Below, in pieces: positions 17,590 through 24,000 of a DNA stretch of 37,487 bases. The DNA lies in NCBI GenBank assembly GCA_003282975.1, contig QBYD01000012.1, forward strand, positions 1 to 37,487, given 5' to 3'. The position numbers were made by a program, and so were the translations under genes. This DNA comes from Pelagibacteraceae bacterium AG-325-C10 (GTDB lineage: Bacteria > Pseudomonadota > Alphaproteobacteria > Pelagibacterales > Pelagibacteraceae). Under the pieces are notes generated by a model that saw only the letters and a list, made by a program, of their open reading frames with translations, was not told the DNA's origin and searched no databases. Numbering within the stretch: position 1 is the stretch's first letter; each line of letters opens with the position of its first letter.

Positions 17590-18794
17590 TGAAAATTCGT
17601 CCAGTCATTTTATGTGGAGGTGCTGGAACAAGACTTTGGCCTAATTCTAAAAATCATCAAGCAAAACAATTTATTGATTTTGGTAAATGGACTTTATTAG
17701 ACAAAACTTTAAAAAGAACAAAAGCATCTATTTATGATGCGCCAATTATAAGTACTAATAAAAAATATCTTAAGCATGTTAAACAACACCTTAAGAAAAA
17801 TAAGATCAAGAATTATAAAATTGTTTTAGAACCTGCAAAAAGAAATACAGCTCCTGCTATCTTAAGTACTGCTTTAATAAAAGATATTCCAAATGAACAA
17901 CCGTTAATGTTTTTTTCAGCAGATCATTTAATTGAAAAAATGAGTGTACTCAATAAAGCTATTAATAAGAATAAATCAAATTTAACTGATCAAAATATAT
18001 TTATCTTTGGTATTAAACCAATATCACCCTCAAGTGAATATGGGTATTTTGTTACCAAAAAAGTTAAAGGAAATATCAATAAAGTAAATAAATTTATTGA
18101 AAAACCAAAAGTAGCAAAAGCAAAACAAGTTATTAAACAAAAAGGTTATTGGAATTCTGGAATGTTTTTTCTTAGAAAAGACTCAATAATTAATAATTTT
18201 AAAAAGCTTCAGCCAATCATTTATAGAAATTGTGTTAACGCATTTAAAAAAGCTAAATTAAAATCTAATATTTATTATCTAAACAAAGCGTCATTTGAAA
18301 AAGCAACGGCCAAATCATTTGATTATGCAATCTTAGAAAAAACAAAACAAATTAATGCAATTAAATTAGATATTCCCTGGTCAGATCTTGGTAGTTGGAA
18401 GGAAATCTTAAAAATGTATGGAATGAACAAGAATAAGTATATTAAGAAAAAGAATGTTTTTTATAGACCATGGGGCAGATACACTAATTTATTTGAAGGA
18501 AAAGAATTTTTAATTAAAGAATTATTTGTGAAACCTAAAGGTATTTTAAGTTTACAAAAGCATCATCATAGAGCTGAACACTGGTTGGTTACACAAGGAA
18601 ACCCAAAGATTACTCTAAATAAAGATAATTTTATTAAAAAACCTAATGATCATATTTTTATACCATTAGGATCTATACACAGAATTCAAAATCCTGGAAA
18701 AAAACCTGTAAAAATTATGGAAGCTCAAATAGGATCGATTCTCAAGGAAACTGATATTGTTAGATATCAAGATGTATATGGCCGTATTAAATAA
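17589..18794 (+). CDS. manC: Mannose-1-phosphate guanylyltransferase, probably bifunctional with mannose-6-phosphate isomerase
   Basis: A 401-residue enzyme making GDP-mannose for surface polysaccharide. The N-terminal nucleotidyltransferase starts with PVILCGGAGTRLWPNSK and contains LEPAKRNTAPAIL, FSADHLI, FIEKPKVAKA, YWNSGMF and DYAILEKT. The C-terminal part from about residue 295 is a cupin of the type II phosphomannose isomerase: RPWGRYTNLFEG, LSLQKHHHRAEHWLVTQG, FIPLGSIHRIQNPGKKP. The protein is shorter than the usual 460 to 480 residues, mostly in loops of the first domain. No other capsule or polysaccharide genes are in the window. It is the last gene of the valS-ilvD-manC run and faces the PiT-like gene. 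Confidence 0.9.
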   Translation: MKIRPVILCGGAGTRLWPNSKNHQAKQFIDFGKWTLLDKTLKRTKASIYDAPIISTNKKYLKHVKQHLKKNKIKNYKIVLEPAKRNTAPAILSTALIKDIPNEQPLMFFSADHLIEKMSVLNKAINKNKSNLTDQNIFIFGIKPISPSSEYGYFVTKKVKGNINKVNKFIEKPKVAKAKQVIKQKGYWNSGMFFLRKDSIINNFKKLQPIIYRNCVNAFKKAKLKSNIYYLNKASFEKATAKSFDYAILEKTKQINAIKLDIPWSDLGSWKEILKMYGMNKNKYIKKKNVFYRPWGRYTNLFEGKEFLIKELFVKPKGILSLQKHHHRAEHWLVTQGNPKITLNKDNFIKKPNDHIFIPLGSIHRIQNPGKKPVKIMEAQIGSILKETDIVRYQDVYGRIK

Positions 18795-18802
18795 CTAATA
18801 CG
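18783..18802. terminator. Possible bidirectional stem-loop between convergent genes
   Basis: CGTATTA (18783-18789) pairs with TAATACG (18796-18802) around a 6-base loop that contains the manC stop codon. Flanking GG and CC bases could extend the stem across one mismatch. It sits between convergent manC and the PiT-like gene, a position where shared terminators occur, but neither side has a clear T run. Confidence 0.35.
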
Positions 18803-18820
18803 ACCACATAATAAATATTA

Positions 18821-19786
18821 TTAAAACCAATTATTTGGAATAATTATGTAATGAATTGCTAAAACAATTCCAACTGATACGCTTAATCCAAAGATCATTT
18901 TAAGAAAGTCTTTACCAATTAATGGGAAGACATATTTGAACTTATATTCTTTATTCATTGTCGATATTGCAAGTTCTCTACCACATAATAAACCAACGAA
19001 TACCCATGTTGTTGACATTGGTAAATCGTTTAGTTCCTTAAAGTAGAATAAAACAGCAGCATAAATTACATTGATAATTGTAGCTGATCTTGCATATCTA
19101 GTTCCAGTTTTTTCCAAAACTACTGCTTGGATCCGTCCACCTTGAATGTAGAAGATGTAAAATAGCAAAATAGTAAAATATGCCATTACAATCAGCAGTA
19201 TTGTAATATCAAGTTGTCTTGGAAGATATACTGCAATATTTGCTACATCGTGAGATAACCAAACCCACCATAACCAACCTGATGAAACCCAAACAGCATT
19301 TCTCCAAAATCCTATCCATTTGTCATCTACTTCATCAAATTTTTCATTAATGAATTTTGATACAGCTATCCAGGCTATGTAAGCAACCATTGCCGCTAAA
19401 CCATAACCAACTACACTTTTCATTAACATTTTTTCAAGCACAACTGTTGAAGCAAACGCTGAAAGAACTAAAAAGGTTGTTGATACAGGTATACCAACTC
19501 TTGTTAATAACAAAAGTATTGCAGGCGCTACTGCATGATACCATTGAATTTCTTGATAAGGTATTCTAGTTAATCTTCCATACGAAATATCACCATCATA
19601 CGAATACCATCCCCATGCTAACGCTAAAATCATCACACTAGAAGCTGATCCTGCAAGTACGTACCATTTAAACCACTTCTTTTTGGAAGCTATAAATGTA
19701 CCTAGTGTTTGAATTGAGTCGTTAGCGATTACGCTATAACCGGCAAGGGCAAACCCTATAACCGTGTAAATTAAAGTCATTTCCAT
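18821..19786 (-). CDS. Divergent PiT-superfamily (inorganic phosphate transporter-like) permease
   Basis: A 321-residue inner-membrane protein with about ten hydrophobic segments. It shows the internal duplication of the PiT family: an AND motif at 21-23 (VIANDSIQTLGTF) paired with PVSTT at 100-104, and HDVAN at 179-183 (WLSHDVANIAVYLPRQL) paired with PMSTT at 256-260. In PiT phosphate/sulfate permeases these repeats read GANDVANA and P(I/V)STT. The match supports the fold and probably an oxyanion or similar substrate, but the substitutions and the tryptophan-rich segment at 166-176 set it apart. Start: ATG at 19786 has AAGGAG 7 bases upstream; a second ATG two codons later is also possible. 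It is preceded by a 193-base structured leader and follows an aquaporin gene. Confidence 0.7.
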   Translation of the reverse strand: MEMTLIYTVIGFALAGYSVIANDSIQTLGTFIASKKKWFKWYVLAGSASSVMILALAWGWYSYDGDISYGRLTRIPYQEIQWYHAVAPAILLLLTRVGIPVSTTFLVLSAFASTVVLEKMLMKSVVGYGLAAMVAYIAWIAVSKFINEKFDEVDDKWIGFWRNAVWVSSGWLWWVWLSHDVANIAVYLPRQLDITILLIVMAYFTILLFYIFYIQGGRIQAVVLEKTGTRYARSATIINVIYAAVLFYFKELNDLPMSTTWVFVGLLCGRELAISTMNKEYKFKYVFPLIGKDFLKMIFGLSVSVGIVLAIHYIIIPNNWF

Positions 19787-19979
19787 TCTTTATCTCCTTT
19801 ATATTATTATTTTCGGTTCCTATTGATTCATGACTTAAGGAGTGTTTAATCTGAGACGGAAAATAATTCTAGATATAAATTTATTAATATGAGAAATAGA
19901 GAGGGGATTCACCGACTACTAAACTATTTAATATTGATGTCTACTTTTTAATATTTTTTATTTCGCAATAAAGTTGTAT
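19787..19979 (-). promoter_or_regulatory. Long leader of the PiT-like gene with possible ribosome-binding-site sequestration
   Basis: In the minus-strand transcript, a CUCCUU hexamer (plus-strand 19837-19842) is an exact complement of the AAGGAG ribosome-binding site (19794-19799). The hexamer lies inside a region closed by a perfect 9-bp helix whose arms are 19859-19867 and 19806-19814, leaving the ribosome-binding site just outside the helix. Pairing of the two would make a pseudoknot that blocks translation, the general layout of small translational riboswitches. I recognise no known riboswitch consensus. The upstream part (19868-19979) is AT-rich and could hold a promoter; I see no terminator for the preceding aquaporin gene. 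Confidence 0.4.
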
Positions 19980-20624
19980 TTATTTAACCAATTTCTTAAT
20001 TAAATATACAGCTATTAAAGCTCCCAAAAATTCAGCCAAAATATATGTAGGCGTATTTAAATAATTAATTCCTGTAAAAGAATCAGTAAAAGTTCTAGCT
20101 ATAGCAACAGCTGGATTTGCAAAAGATGTTGATGATGTAAACCAATAACCGGCTGTAATATATGTTGCAACGCAAGCTGCAACTGTTGTTTTTCCATCTT
20201 TTAAAGTTGCAAAGATAATAAATATTAGACCAAAAGTGGCTACAATTTCTGCCAGAAATATATGAAAGCCATCTCTACTTTTTGTAGATAATTCAATCAT
20301 ACTATGTTCAAAGAATACATTAGCTAACATTACACCTAATAAGCATCCCAATATTTGAGCTGGAATATATGTTATTAAAAGTTTTCCTTTAATTTTTTTG
20401 GTTAAAAACATTGCTAAACTTACAAAAGGATTAAAGTGAGCACCTGAAATGTCAGCAAAAGCTGTTATTAGAACAAATAAGCCTGCACCAGTTGCTAGTG
20501 TATTTGCTGTAAGTCTTAAAGCATTATCATCTGTTAAGTTTTCTGCCATTATTCCAGAACCAACAATAATCATTACTAAAAAACAACTACCTATAAATTC
20601 ACCGATGAAAATTCTATTCTTCAT
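19980..20624 (-). CDS. Aquaporin / MIP-family channel (AqpS-like)
   Basis: A 214-residue six-helix channel protein. The two half-helix motifs are present as NPF at 65-67 (GAHFNPFVSLAMFL) and NPA at 170-172 (FANPAVAIARTFTDSF), with R177 in the expected selectivity-filter position. A variant first motif and the ARTFTDSF(T)GI tail resemble AqpS channels, which in some Alphaproteobacteria replace an arsenite pump in arsenic operons. No arsR or arsC gene is present here, so an arsenic role is only a possibility; small neutral solutes or water are equally open. It begins 13 bases after a small membrane-protein gene in the same direction and is followed by the PiT-like gene. Confidence 0.85.
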   Translation of the reverse strand: MKNRIFIGEFIGSCFLVMIIVGSGIMAENLTDDNALRLTANTLATGAGLFVLITAFADISGAHFNPFVSLAMFLTKKIKGKLLITYIPAQILGCLLGVMLANVFFEHSMIELSTKSRDGFHIFLAEIVATFGLIFIIFATLKDGKTTVAACVATYITAGYWFTSSTSFANPAVAIARTFTDSFTGINYLNTPTYILAEFLGALIAVYLIKKLVK

Positions 20625-20637
20625 AATCTAATAATAA

Positions 20638-20859
20638 TTAAATTATAATTTTATAAATTCCAATTAAGAATAATGGTATTTGTAGTCCAAAGTTAGTTAG
20701 TATCGCTTTATCTTTTGATATAAAACCAGCTATCGTCCATCCTACAACGCCAAGTCCATGGAAGTAGATGTTAATAGGGTAGATATTTAAATTAGTTAAT
20801 AATATTCCAGTTAATACTAAAGCAGTACTGATCCATTTAAGGTATTTTTTAATAAACAT
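20638..20859 (-). CDS. Small conserved-looking membrane protein, function unknown
   Basis: A 73-residue protein I do not recognise by name. It has a short basic start (MFIKKYLKW), then hydrophobic stretches at about 9-22, 34-47 and 55-72, suggesting two or three membrane helices, and the central HGLGVVGWTIAGFISKDKAIL is its most distinctive part. Evidence that it is a real gene: a good GAGGAG ribosome-binding site directly upstream of the ATG at 20859, 13-base spacing to the aquaporin start on the same strand, and a strong stem-loop that encloses that ribosome-binding site. Its association with aquaporin and PiT-like genes hints at a membrane-transport role, which is inference. Confidence 0.65.
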   Translation of the reverse strand: MFIKKYLKWISTALVLTGILLTNLNIYPINIYFHGLGVVGWTIAGFISKDKAILTNFGLQIPLFLIGIYKIII

Positions 20860-20863
20860 AGTC

Positions 20864-20907
20864 TCCTCTATTTGTAATTTTTAGTATTTTATTACAAATA
20901 TAGAGGA
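20864..20907 (-). promoter_or_regulatory. Stem-loop covering the ribosome-binding site of the 73-residue membrane protein gene
   Basis: Plus-strand TCCTCTAT-TTGTAAT (20864-20878) is the complement of ATTACAA (20891-20897) and ATAGAGGA (20900-20907), separated by a 2-base bulge, giving a 15-bp stem with a 12-base loop. In the minus-strand transcript the 3' arm ends in AGAGGA, which together with the next G is the ribosome-binding site, 5 bases before the ATG at 20859. No T run follows on either strand, arguing against a simple terminator for znuA. A thermometer-like or ligand-controlled translational switch is a reasonable hypothesis. Confidence 0.6.
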
Positions 20908-20939
20908 AACTAAAATCTTAATTTATTTAATCCCTTAAA

Positions 20940-21968
20940 TTAACAGCCTTTAAATGAAGAAGACATGTTTCTAATTAAATCAAAATATAAATCTTTTCCT
21001 GGATTTAAAGTAGCTCCTAAAGGATCTATTACACCAGTTTTTATATTCATATCTTTAGCAACCGCTTTTATGATATCAGGGTTAAATTGAGGTTCTGAAA
21101 ATACGCAACTTACTTTATTGTGCTCAATTATTTCTCTAATTTCAGCTAATTGTTCTGCACCAGGCATCACATCAGCATTAACTGTAAAAGCACCTAATAC
21201 GTTTACATTAAATCTCTTTTCAAAATACTGATAAGCGTCATGAAAAACAATAGATGCTACACTTTGATTTAACTCAACTGTTACATCTTTAGTAAGTTTA
21301 TCAATTTCTTTGTAAGCTTTACTTAAATTTTCTTTATATTTAGTTTCATTTTTAGCATCTAACTCAATCAAGTGTTTAGACATTTCAAATAAAATTACTT
21401 TTGCATTAATTGGATCTAACCAAATGTGTGCATCGAATTCACCATGTGCATGTCCTTCATGATCGTCATGTCCGTCATGATCATCGTGTCCATCTTTCTT
21501 TTTAGCATGTCCATCGTGGTCGTGGTCATCATGATCGTCATGTCCATCTTTTTTCTTTTTAGCATGTCCATCGTGGTCGTCATGATCATCATGTTCATCA
21601 AAAATATTTCTTTCTCTGAATTTTAAAACTTGTAACCCTTTGGTTTCCATTAATTCGATTTTTTCAGCTTTCTTAGCAATTGAACTTAATGGTTTTTCTA
21701 AAAAATTTTCCATACCTTCACCAACCCAAAATATAAGATCAGCATTTTGTAACATCTTTGCATGTGATGGTTTCATTGAAAATCCATGAGGAGATGCATA
21801 ACCATCTACTATTAGATCAGGTTTTGCTACACCATCCATTAAATAACTGGCTAATGAATGTAATGGTTTAATAGATGTAACTACTTTTACTTCAGCATTT
21901 ACTGGTGTAAAGAAGGTCAAAACTGATAAGATTGATAAAATTAGCGGAATTTTTTTAATATTTTTCAT
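20940..21968 (-). CDS. znuA: Zinc ABC transporter, periplasmic binding protein
   Basis: A 342-residue periplasmic protein that captures Zn(II) for the ZnuBC importer. The signal peptide covers residues 1-25 (cleavage after TPVNA). Cluster A-1 features follow: SIKPLHSLASYLMDG, the ligand region SPHGFSMKPSHA (H61) and, after a His/Asp-rich insert, DAHIWLDPINAK (H181), a further histidine in VFHDAYQYF and a C-terminal aspartate in VIDPLGA. The insert at 126-175 is made of HDDHDGH-like units separated by lysine runs and is typical of zinc-specific (rather than manganese) members. The gene is divergent from znuC and shares two Zur operators with it. The protein ends in Cys, which may pair with the Cys in CVFSEPQF. 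Confidence 0.96.
   Translation of the reverse strand: MKNIKKIPLILSILSVLTFFTPVNAEVKVVTSIKPLHSLASYLMDGVAKPDLIVDGYASPHGFSMKPSHAKMLQNADLIFWVGEGMENFLEKPLSSIAKKAEKIELMETKGLQVLKFRERNIFDEHDDHDDHDGHAKKKKDGHDDHDDHDHDGHAKKKDGHDDHDGHDDHEGHAHGEFDAHIWLDPINAKVILFEMSKHLIELDAKNETKYKENLSKAYKEIDKLTKDVTVELNQSVASIVFHDAYQYFEKRFNVNVLGAFTVNADVMPGAEQLAEIREIIEHNKVSCVFSEPQFNPDIIKAVAKDMNIKTGVIDPLGATLNPGKDLYFDLIRNMSSSFKGC
21486..21580 (-). repeat. znuA: Direct repeat encoding the His/Asp-rich loop of ZnuA
   Basis: Two nearly identical copies, at about 21488-21523 and 21542-21580, encode a lysine run flanked by GHA and DGH units (AKKKDGH and AKKKKDGH). They differ by a 3-base insertion, one extra lysine codon. Around them, shorter CATGATCGT-like units are iterated. 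The loop probably grows and shrinks by slippage or unequal exchange; the reading frame is kept by 3-base steps. Confidence 0.8.
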
Positions 21969-21987
21969 AAAAAGTAATTTAATTAGT

Positions 21988-22020
21988 TGTTATAATATAA
22001 CAGTATGTAATAATATAACA
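21988..22020. promoter_or_regulatory. Two Zur operators between znuA and znuCB-zur
   Basis: TGTTATAATATAACA (21988-22002) is a perfect 15-base palindrome and matches the core of the classical proteobacterial Zur box. A second copy, TGTAATAATATAACA (22006-22020), has one mismatched pair. Their centres are 18 bp apart. Both contain TATAAT-like -10 hexamers, so bound Zur would directly cover the divergent promoters of znuA and znuC, whose start codons are at 21968 and 22041. Confidence 0.85.
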
Positions 22021-22040
22021 TTTATGAGTCAAGTAATAAA

Positions 22041-22784
22041 ATGAATTCAGATAACATATTAGTTAAATTAAATAATGTAGGTTTTCGTCAAAACGAAAAG
22101 TATCTTGTTGAAGGTGTATCTTTACAAGTTGAAAAAGGTAAAATTATTACTCTTATAGGACCAAATGGATCTGGTAAAAGTACAACTGCTAAAATTGCCT
22201 TAGGTATTTATAAAAACATTGAAGGAAGTGTTGAAAAATATACTAATAAAATTGGCTATGTGCCTCAAAAAATTTCAATAGATTGGACTTTACCGTTAAG
22301 GGTGAGTGACTTTATGATTTTAACTGACAATATAAAAAATAACGAAATTAATGATGCCTTATCATTAACTGGAGTAATGCATCTTAAAAATAAAAATTTA
22401 GGTAATTTATCTGGAGGAGAATTTCAAAGAGTTCTACTTGCTAGAGCTATTTCTAAAAAACCAGAATTATTAGTATTAGATGAACCAGTACAAGGAGTTG
22501 ACTATGCGGGTGAAATTGCATTATACGAATTAATTAAAAAAATTTCAGATACTTTAAATTGTGGAATTTTATTAATATCACATGATTTACATACAGTAAT
22601 GACTGCTACTGACCATGTGGTTTGTTTAAATGGGCATGTTTGTTGTTCAGGTTCACCAATTGATGTCGCAAAAAATAATGAATATAAAACTTTATTTGGT
22701 GAGCAAGCATCTCAAATACTTTCAGTTTATGAGCATAAACATGATCACGAACATTCTATAGAAGGAGATATAAAAAAAAATTAA
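22041..22784 (+). CDS. znuC: Zinc ABC transporter, ATP-binding protein
   Basis: A 247-residue ATPase for zinc import. Walker A is GPNGSGKST at 40-48, followed by IGYVPQKISIDWTLPLRVSDFM (Q-loop region typical of the metal class), signature LSGGEFQRVLLARAI, Walker B LLVLDEPVQGVD and switch histidine in LLISHDLHTV. The C-terminal tail is histidine-rich (YEHKHDHEHS), a common trait in zinc systems. The ATG at 22041 is the first usable start; an upstream ATG at 22025 closes after a few codons. It is directly followed by znuB with no gap. Confidence 0.96.
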   Translation: MNSDNILVKLNNVGFRQNEKYLVEGVSLQVEKGKIITLIGPNGSGKSTTAKIALGIYKNIEGSVEKYTNKIGYVPQKISIDWTLPLRVSDFMILTDNIKNNEINDALSLTGVMHLKNKNLGNLSGGEFQRVLLARAISKKPELLVLDEPVQGVDYAGEIALYELIKKISDTLNCGILLISHDLHTVMTATDHVVCLNGHVCCSGSPIDVAKNNEYKTLFGEQASQILSVYEHKHDHEHSIEGDIKKN

Positions 22785-23588
22785 ATGTTTGATGATTTTT
22801 TTATAAGAGCTCTAGTTGCTGGAATTGGAATTGCATTAGTTACAGGTCCACTTGGTTGTTTTGTGGTTTGGAGAAGATTATCTTATTTTGGTGATACTCT
22901 TGCTCATTCAGCATTGCTTGGTGTCACATTAGCATATACATTTGATTTAAATATAGCACTTTCTGTATTTATAATTTCATCAATCATTGCTTTGATATTA
23001 ATTCAACTTCAAAGAAAGACTAATTTACCAGGTGATGCTTTGCTTGGTCTTCTAGCTCATTCATCACTTGCTGTTGGATTGGTAGTCATTGGTTTTTTAA
23101 CTTTTATTAGATTTGATATAATGGGATTATTGTTTGGTGATATACTAGCAGTAAATACTAAAGACATTTTTATAATATGGACTGGTGGAACGATAATATT
23201 AATAGTACTTAAATTAATTTGGAAACCTTTATTTGCATCTACTGTAAATTATGAATTAGCAGAAGCTGAAGGATTAAATCCCGATAGAGCAAAAGCTATA
23301 TTTACTATTTTAATGGCTGCAGTTATTGCTATATCGATTAAAATGGTTGGGTTATTACTAATTACTGGGATGCTCATTATTCCAGCTGCTATGGCTAGAA
23401 ATATTTCAGATAGTCCACAAAAAATGGTACTTTATTCTGTTATAGGTGGCTTGTTATCAGTGGTGCTTGGATTATTCTCTTCATTAGAATTTAATACATC
23501 ATCAGGACCTTCAATAATAGTGGCTTCCTTAATTTTGTTTATATTATCTTTGTTAAATATTAAGCAATCGATTAAGTTAAAAAATTAA
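22785..23588 (+). CDS. znuB: Zinc ABC transporter, permease
   Basis: A 267-residue inner-membrane permease of the ABC-3 family with about eight hydrophobic helices. Typical segments are GPLGCFVVWRRLSYFGDTLAHSALLGV near the N-terminus, LGLLAHSSLAVGLVVIG, FGDILAVNTKDI and the late KMVGLLLITGMLIIPAAMAR. The ATG abuts the znuC stop, and a GAAGGAGAT ribosome-binding site lies inside the end of znuC. It forms the membrane channel with ZnuA and ZnuC. A 16-base gap separates it from zur. Confidence 0.95.
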   Translation: MFDDFFIRALVAGIGIALVTGPLGCFVVWRRLSYFGDTLAHSALLGVTLAYTFDLNIALSVFIISSIIALILIQLQRKTNLPGDALLGLLAHSSLAVGLVVIGFLTFIRFDIMGLLFGDILAVNTKDIFIIWTGGTIILIVLKLIWKPLFASTVNYELAEAEGLNPDRAKAIFTILMAAVIAISIKMVGLLLITGMLIIPAAMARNISDSPQKMVLYSVIGGLLSVVLGLFSSLEFNTSSGPSIIVASLILFILSLLNIKQSIKLKN

Positions 23589-23604
23589 TAGATAATTAAT
23601 TAAA

Positions 23605-23997
23605 ATGCAAAAACAACATAGTCTTTCAAAAAACCAACAAATTATTTTGGATCTAATTGTTAAATCCTCTGAACCGTTAAAGGCTTATTCAATACTTTTT
23701 AATGTTCAAAAAAAAGGAATTAATGCACCTCTACAAGTTTATAGAGCTTTGGATAAATTAGTTGAAATTGGAAAAATTCATAAAATTGAAAGTAGAAATG
23801 CATTTATTGCTTGTCAAAATTCAAGTTGCCAAATTTCAAAAGCAACAGCATTTTCAATTTGTGAAAGTTGTGAAAATGTTTCTGAGATAAGTAATTCTAA
23901 ACTATCAAAATACTTAGCTAATTTTGCTGACGAAGCTGGAATGAAATATAATAAATATAATTTAGAATTTTTCGGTTTATGCAAAAAATGTAAATAA
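23605..23997 (+). CDS. zur: Fur-family zinc uptake regulator Zur
   Basis: A 130-residue metal-sensing repressor. The winged helix occupies residues 1 to about 68 (PLQVYRALDKLVEIGKIHKIES is the recognition region). A structural zinc site is formed by C86-x-x-C89 and C126-x-x-C129. By comparison with E. coli Zur, sensing-site ligands H59, C70 and E94 are in place, but the equivalent of the fourth ligand histidine is absent and an extra C75 lies nearby. The only histidines in the protein are H5 and H59. It is co-directional with znuCB and downstream of two Zur boxes, so it is probably autoregulated. Identity as Zur rests on both sequence and context. Confidence 0.92.
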   Translation: MQKQHSLSKNQQIILDLIVKSSEPLKAYSILFNVQKKGINAPLQVYRALDKLVEIGKIHKIESRNAFIACQNSSCQISKATAFSICESCENVSEISNSKLSKYLANFADEAGMKYNKYNLEFFGLCKKCK

Positions 23998-24000
23998 TTT

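Noticed and set aside
19848-19860. Plus-strand CTGAGA near the PiT-like leader, reminiscent of the thiamine riboswitch core
   Set aside because: It lies on the strand opposite the gene and the other conserved thiamine-riboswitch blocks are absent.
20864-20907. Stem-loop as a Rho-independent terminator for znuA
   Set aside because: No T run follows the stem on either strand, and it overlaps the next gene's ribosome-binding site, so a leader element fits better, though a Rho-dependent end is not excluded.
21486-21580. Repeats as a CRISPR or satellite array
   Set aside because: There are only two copies, in frame, encoding the metal-binding loop of ZnuA.
21416-21626. Reading frames on both strands rich in Met, Ile and Val within znuA
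   Set aside because: They are frame-shifted readings of the His/Asp-rich repeat and have no ribosome-binding site or family resemblance.
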